NCBI GenBank assembly: GCA_017354595.1
Contig: JAFMQQ010000096.1
Location: 1-8,670, forward strand
Length of the DNA stretch: 8,670 nt
Direction of reading: 5' to 3'
Source: Micromonosporaceae bacterium
Lineage (GTDB): Bacteria; Actinomycetota; Actinomycetes; Mycobacteriales; Micromonosporaceae
Shown: positions 7,042 to 8,670 of the stretch, piece after piece
Layout of the letters: each line of letters begins with the position of its first letter
Position numbering within the stretch: the first letter of the stretch is position 1
Position numbers and translations under genes: made by a program
Notes under the pieces: generated by a model
What the model was told of the DNA's origin: nothing
What the model saw: the letters and a program-made list of their open reading frames with translations, nothing else
Databases searched by the model: none

Positions 7042-7106
7042 CTTGACCGGCCGATATGATTGACCTGGCAGCGGGAAACGAGACAGCGAAAGCCAGCCAG
7101 CTCTCT

Positions 7107-7994
7107 TTATTGGTCGTTGCTGAGCATCGCGTCGGGTAGGCCGGCGATCTGGATCTGACGCCAGATCGAGCGCCACCGGGGTAGCTCGTGATAGCGCCGC
7201 AACTCGGCGACCCCGGCCAGCCAGCCGGCCCAACCCGGGTACGGCGGGTTCGTCGGGTCGAAGCCGCTCTGCACCGTGCGGAGCCGTGTCTTGCCGTCCG
7301 ACCCGTCGAGCTCCCAGCTGGCGGTGAGGCCATCGGCGAAGCGCAGCGTCGCCTTGCGGCCCGGCTCGAACTCGACGAACCTGACCCCGCCGGGGTCCAC
7401 CTCGAAGCCGCCCATCGCGAAGCGACCGCCCACATAGGGCTCGATGTCCACATTCACGCCGGACCACCGGCGGAAGTGCTCCGCCTGGGTCATCGAGTCG
7501 AAGACCGCCTCCGGCGCCGCGTCGATCACCACCTCGGCCCGCAGGTCGGCCGAGGTGAAGTCGCACCTGGGGGTCGGCGCACGACCGGCCAGGTAGTCCG
7601 CCAGGTTGACGATCGCCAGCGACCAGAACGGCTGCAACGCGCCACGGGCACCGGCCTTGTCGGCCAGCACGTCTTCGAAGCTCGGCAGGTCGCTCTGGCT
7701 CAGCGTGACCAGCGTGCCGTCCTCGTCCTCGCCGAGCTGGAACTCGACCGTGGTCTGCACCCCGTCAAGGGTCCAGGCGAACCGGATGGTGCGTTCGTCC
7801 ACATGCAACACGCGCTGGTGCGGCTCGGCGCCGTCCGGCGTGTAGCGGCCCCAGAACTCGTACTTGCCGGGCAACTCCACGTCGGCGTGCTCGGCCAGCC
7901 AGACGCGCAGCGCGGCCGGGTCGGTCAGCGCCTCGTACACCGCCTCGGGCGGGGCCGGGACGACCGCACGCAGGAGCAGGTCAGGTTCGATCAT
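7107..7994 (-). CDS. Two-domain SRPBCC / AHSA1-like protein
   Basis: This 295-residue cytoplasmic protein is built from two START-like (Bet v 1 fold) domains in tandem. Domain 1 covers about 1-135 and opens with VPAPPEAVYEALTDPAALRVW (12-32, last residues approximate). Domain 2 covers about 150-285 and opens similarly with IDAAPEAVFDSMT (157-169), then VGGRFAMGGFEVDPGG (188-203), a classic AHSA1-type turn. Such domains enclose hydrophobic ligands; no enzyme residues can be assigned. The ATG at 7994 has an excellent AAAGGGAG 6 nt upstream; the frame remains open to 8051, but that part overlaps the arsR gene. The gene overlaps the upstream ArsR-family regulator by 14 nt, so the two are almost certainly co-transcribed and translationally coupled. 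ArsR/SRPBCC pairs are widespread in actinobacteria. The ligand is unknown. Confidence 0.87.
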   Translation of the reverse strand: MIEPDLLLRAVVPAPPEAVYEALTDPAALRVWLAEHADVELPGKYEFWGRYTPDGAEPHQRVLHVDERTIRFAWTLDGVQTTVEFQLGEDEDGTLVTLSQSDLPSFEDVLADKAGARGALQPFWSLAIVNLADYLAGRAPTPRCDFTSADLRAEVVIDAAPEAVFDSMTQAEHFRRWSGVNVDIEPYVGGRFAMGGFEVDPGGVRFVEFEPGRKATLRFADGLTASWELDGSDGKTRLRTVQSGFDPTNPPYPGWAGWLAGVAELRRYHELPRWRSIWRQIQIAGLPDAMLSNDQ

Positions 7995-8544
7995 CGGGAT
8001 CTCCCTTTGGATAGCAGGCGACGGCGAGACGGAACGCCTCGCCGTGTGCACCGCCGTAGCGGGTGAACAGGTCCTGCAGCATCCGCTGCAACTCGTCGAG
8101 GAACGCGGTGCGCTGCTCCGGGCGTACCCGGATATCCCCGGAGACGCCGATCGAGGGCAGATCGGGCCGGGTGAGGTCGAGGGTGGCGAGGTCCGCCTGC
8201 ACGTCCTCCATCAGGTCCAGCAGGTAGCCCAGGCTGAGCCGGTCCTGCGTCTGGCGCAGCCCGATCCGGCCCACCACCCGCGGGGACAGCCAGTAGGACC
8301 GGCCAGCCGCCTGATAGATCCCCTCGTTGATCCCGCGCACCCGGCGCTCGGCCACCTGGCGCACCAGTCCGGCCCCGAGCAGGCGCTTGACGTGGTAGTA
8401 GACCCGCTGCGGGGTCTGGTCGAGCTCGACCGCCACCTCGGTGCACGAGCGCGGCTCGGCGAGCTGCCGCAGGACTTCGATCCGTTGCGGCTTCAGCAGG
8501 GCCTCAGCCTGCTCGATCTGGTCGAGGTAGACGATGTCTCTCAT
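7981..8544 (-). CDS. ArsR-family winged-helix transcriptional regulator
   Basis: This 187-residue DNA-binding repressor has an N-terminal winged helix (about 12-85). LLKPQRIEVLRQLAE (16-30) forms the first helix, CTEVAVELDQT the turn region, and PQRVYYHVKRLLGAGLV (45-61) the recognition helix, followed by the wing. The remainder (90-187) is a helical, charged C-terminal region longer than in minimal ArsR proteins (about 100 residues). It may serve dimerisation or ligand sensing. Only two cysteines (C34 and C177) are present and there is no ELCVC-type metal site, so it is not an arsenic or cadmium sensor of the classical kind. There is no Shine-Dalgarno sequence before the ATG; the promoter predicted at 8555-8583 would give a nearly leaderless transcript. 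It is first in a two-gene operon with the SRPBCC gene and probably represses itself through the palindrome at 8559-8568. Confidence 0.9.
   Translation of the reverse strand: MRDIVYLDQIEQAEALLKPQRIEVLRQLAEPRSCTEVAVELDQTPQRVYYHVKRLLGAGLVRQVAERRVRGINEGIYQAAGRSYWLSPRVVGRIGLRQTQDRLSLGYLLDLMEDVQADLATLDLTRPDLPSIGVSGDIRVRPEQRTAFLDELQRMLQDLFTRYGGAHGEAFRLAVACYPKGDPDDRT
8001..8008 (-). promoter_or_regulatory. Ribosome binding site of the SRPBCC gene
   Basis: AAAGGGAG on the minus strand, 6 nt before the ATG at 7994 and inside the end of the arsR-like gene. It fixes the start and rules out the longer frame to 8051. Confidence 0.7.
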
Positions 8545-8568
8545 TACGAAAGGCAGTCTTTACGTAAA
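8544..8568. promoter_or_regulatory. Probable ArsR operator: TTTACGTAAA palindrome and a second TTACG half-site
   Basis: TTTACGTAAA (8559-8568) is a perfect 10-bp palindrome overlapping the spacer and -10 region of the arsR promoter. A related half-site TTACGAAA lies at 8544-8551, 16 bp away, at the start codon. Repeated TTACGWAA sites over a promoter beside a repressor gene suggest autoregulation. That assignment is inference from position. Confidence 0.45.
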
Positions 8569-8583
8569 ACATTGCTTTGTCAA
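8555..8583 (-). promoter_or_regulatory. Promoter of the arsR-SRPBCC operon
   Basis: On the minus strand a perfect TTGACA (8578-8583) is followed after 17 nt by AAGACT (8555-8560), a weak -10. An alternative -10 is TAAAGA at 8557-8562 with a shorter spacer. Transcription would begin only a few nt before the ATG at 8544, consistent with the missing ribosome site. The -35 is convincing; the -10 is only fair. Confidence 0.5.
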
Positions 8584-8592
8584 TCGCCGTGC

Positions 8593-8660
8593 ACGGCGCA
8601 GCACGCAAGACGGCGCAGCACGCAAGACGGTGCAGCACGCAAGACGGTGCAGCAGGCAAG
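8593..8660. repeat. Four tandem copies of a 17-bp unit
   Basis: The unit ACGGCGCAGCACGCAAG occurs at 8593-8609 and 8610-8626 identically. At 8627-8643 it has one C-to-T change, and at 8644-8660 that same change plus C-to-G. The copies abut without spacers and end 10 bp before the window edge. A 17-bp unit shifts frame with each copy, so it is unlikely to code. It lies about 10 bp upstream of the -35 of the arsR promoter. A 12-bp palindrome, GCCGTGCACGGC (8586-8597), overlaps the first copy. It may be a variable-number repeat, part of an upstream regulatory region, or a relic of slippage. Confidence 0.85.
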
Positions 8661-8670
8661 ATCCGGGCGG

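Noticed and set aside
5308..7059. Plus-strand open frame of 583 codons opposite the helD-like gene
   Set aside because: It mirrors the coding strand of a gene with all SF1 helicase motifs. Long antisense open frames are common in GC-rich DNA, and its product is low in complexity with no recognisable domain.
7081..7109. Hairpin GAGACAGC...GCTCTC followed by TTTATT as a terminator after the SRPBCC gene
   Set aside because: The stem is bulged and the T-run is on the plus strand, whereas the genes are read on the minus strand.
7995..8051. Longer start of the SRPBCC gene at 8051
   Set aside because: The 19 extra residues do not resemble the family, overlap arsR further, and bypass the excellent AAAGGGAG site before the ATG at 7994.
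8593..8660. Could the repeats at the right edge be a CRISPR array?
   Set aside because: The units are only 17 bp and abut directly, with no spacers; no cas gene is near.

Overview
The window is GC-rich, with G or C dominating third codon positions and several GTG starts. It carries a DUF222/HNH protein, a family found almost only in Actinomycetota, and an actinobacterial-type HelD. The source is therefore very likely an actinomycete; the genus cannot be fixed from sequence alone. Every gene I can support lies on the minus strand, so transcription runs from right to left.

From right to left: (1) 8593-8660 is a four-copy 17-bp tandem repeat. It sits just upstream of a TTGACA-type promoter and a TTTACGTAAA palindrome at 8555-8583. 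(2) This promoter serves an arsR-family repressor gene (7981-8544) whose end overlaps by 14 nt a gene for a two-domain SRPBCC/AHSA1-like protein (7107-7994). The two form a compact, probably self-regulated pair. (3) A 170-bp leader with an AACGATT inverted repeat precedes a HelD-type SF1 ATPase (4864-6933), an RNA-polymerase-recycling factor related to HelD/HelR. It appears to carry an unusual Trp-rich globular insert just before motif II. (4) A sugar-related cluster follows: a cytoplasmic GH5-type glycoside hydrolase (3347-4744), a candidate 47-codon small ORF that overlaps the genes on both sides (3207-3350), and a Gfo/Idh/MocA oxidoreductase (1843-3207). (5) A DUF222/HNH endonuclease-like gene (375-1598) is followed by a gene-poor left edge (1-374) that may hold decayed coding sequence and a strong stem-loop.

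The blocks look functionally independent: a small-molecule or stress-responsive ArsR/SRPBCC pair, a transcription-recycling ATPase, a glycoside-processing operon (hydrolase then NAD(P)-dependent oxidoreductase), and a DUF222 nuclease-like gene. No RNA gene, CRISPR array, insertion sequence or complete mobile element was seen. The most unusual signals are the insert in HelD and its operator-like leader, the small ORF bridging GH5 and the oxidoreductase, and the 17-bp repeat array at the right edge.
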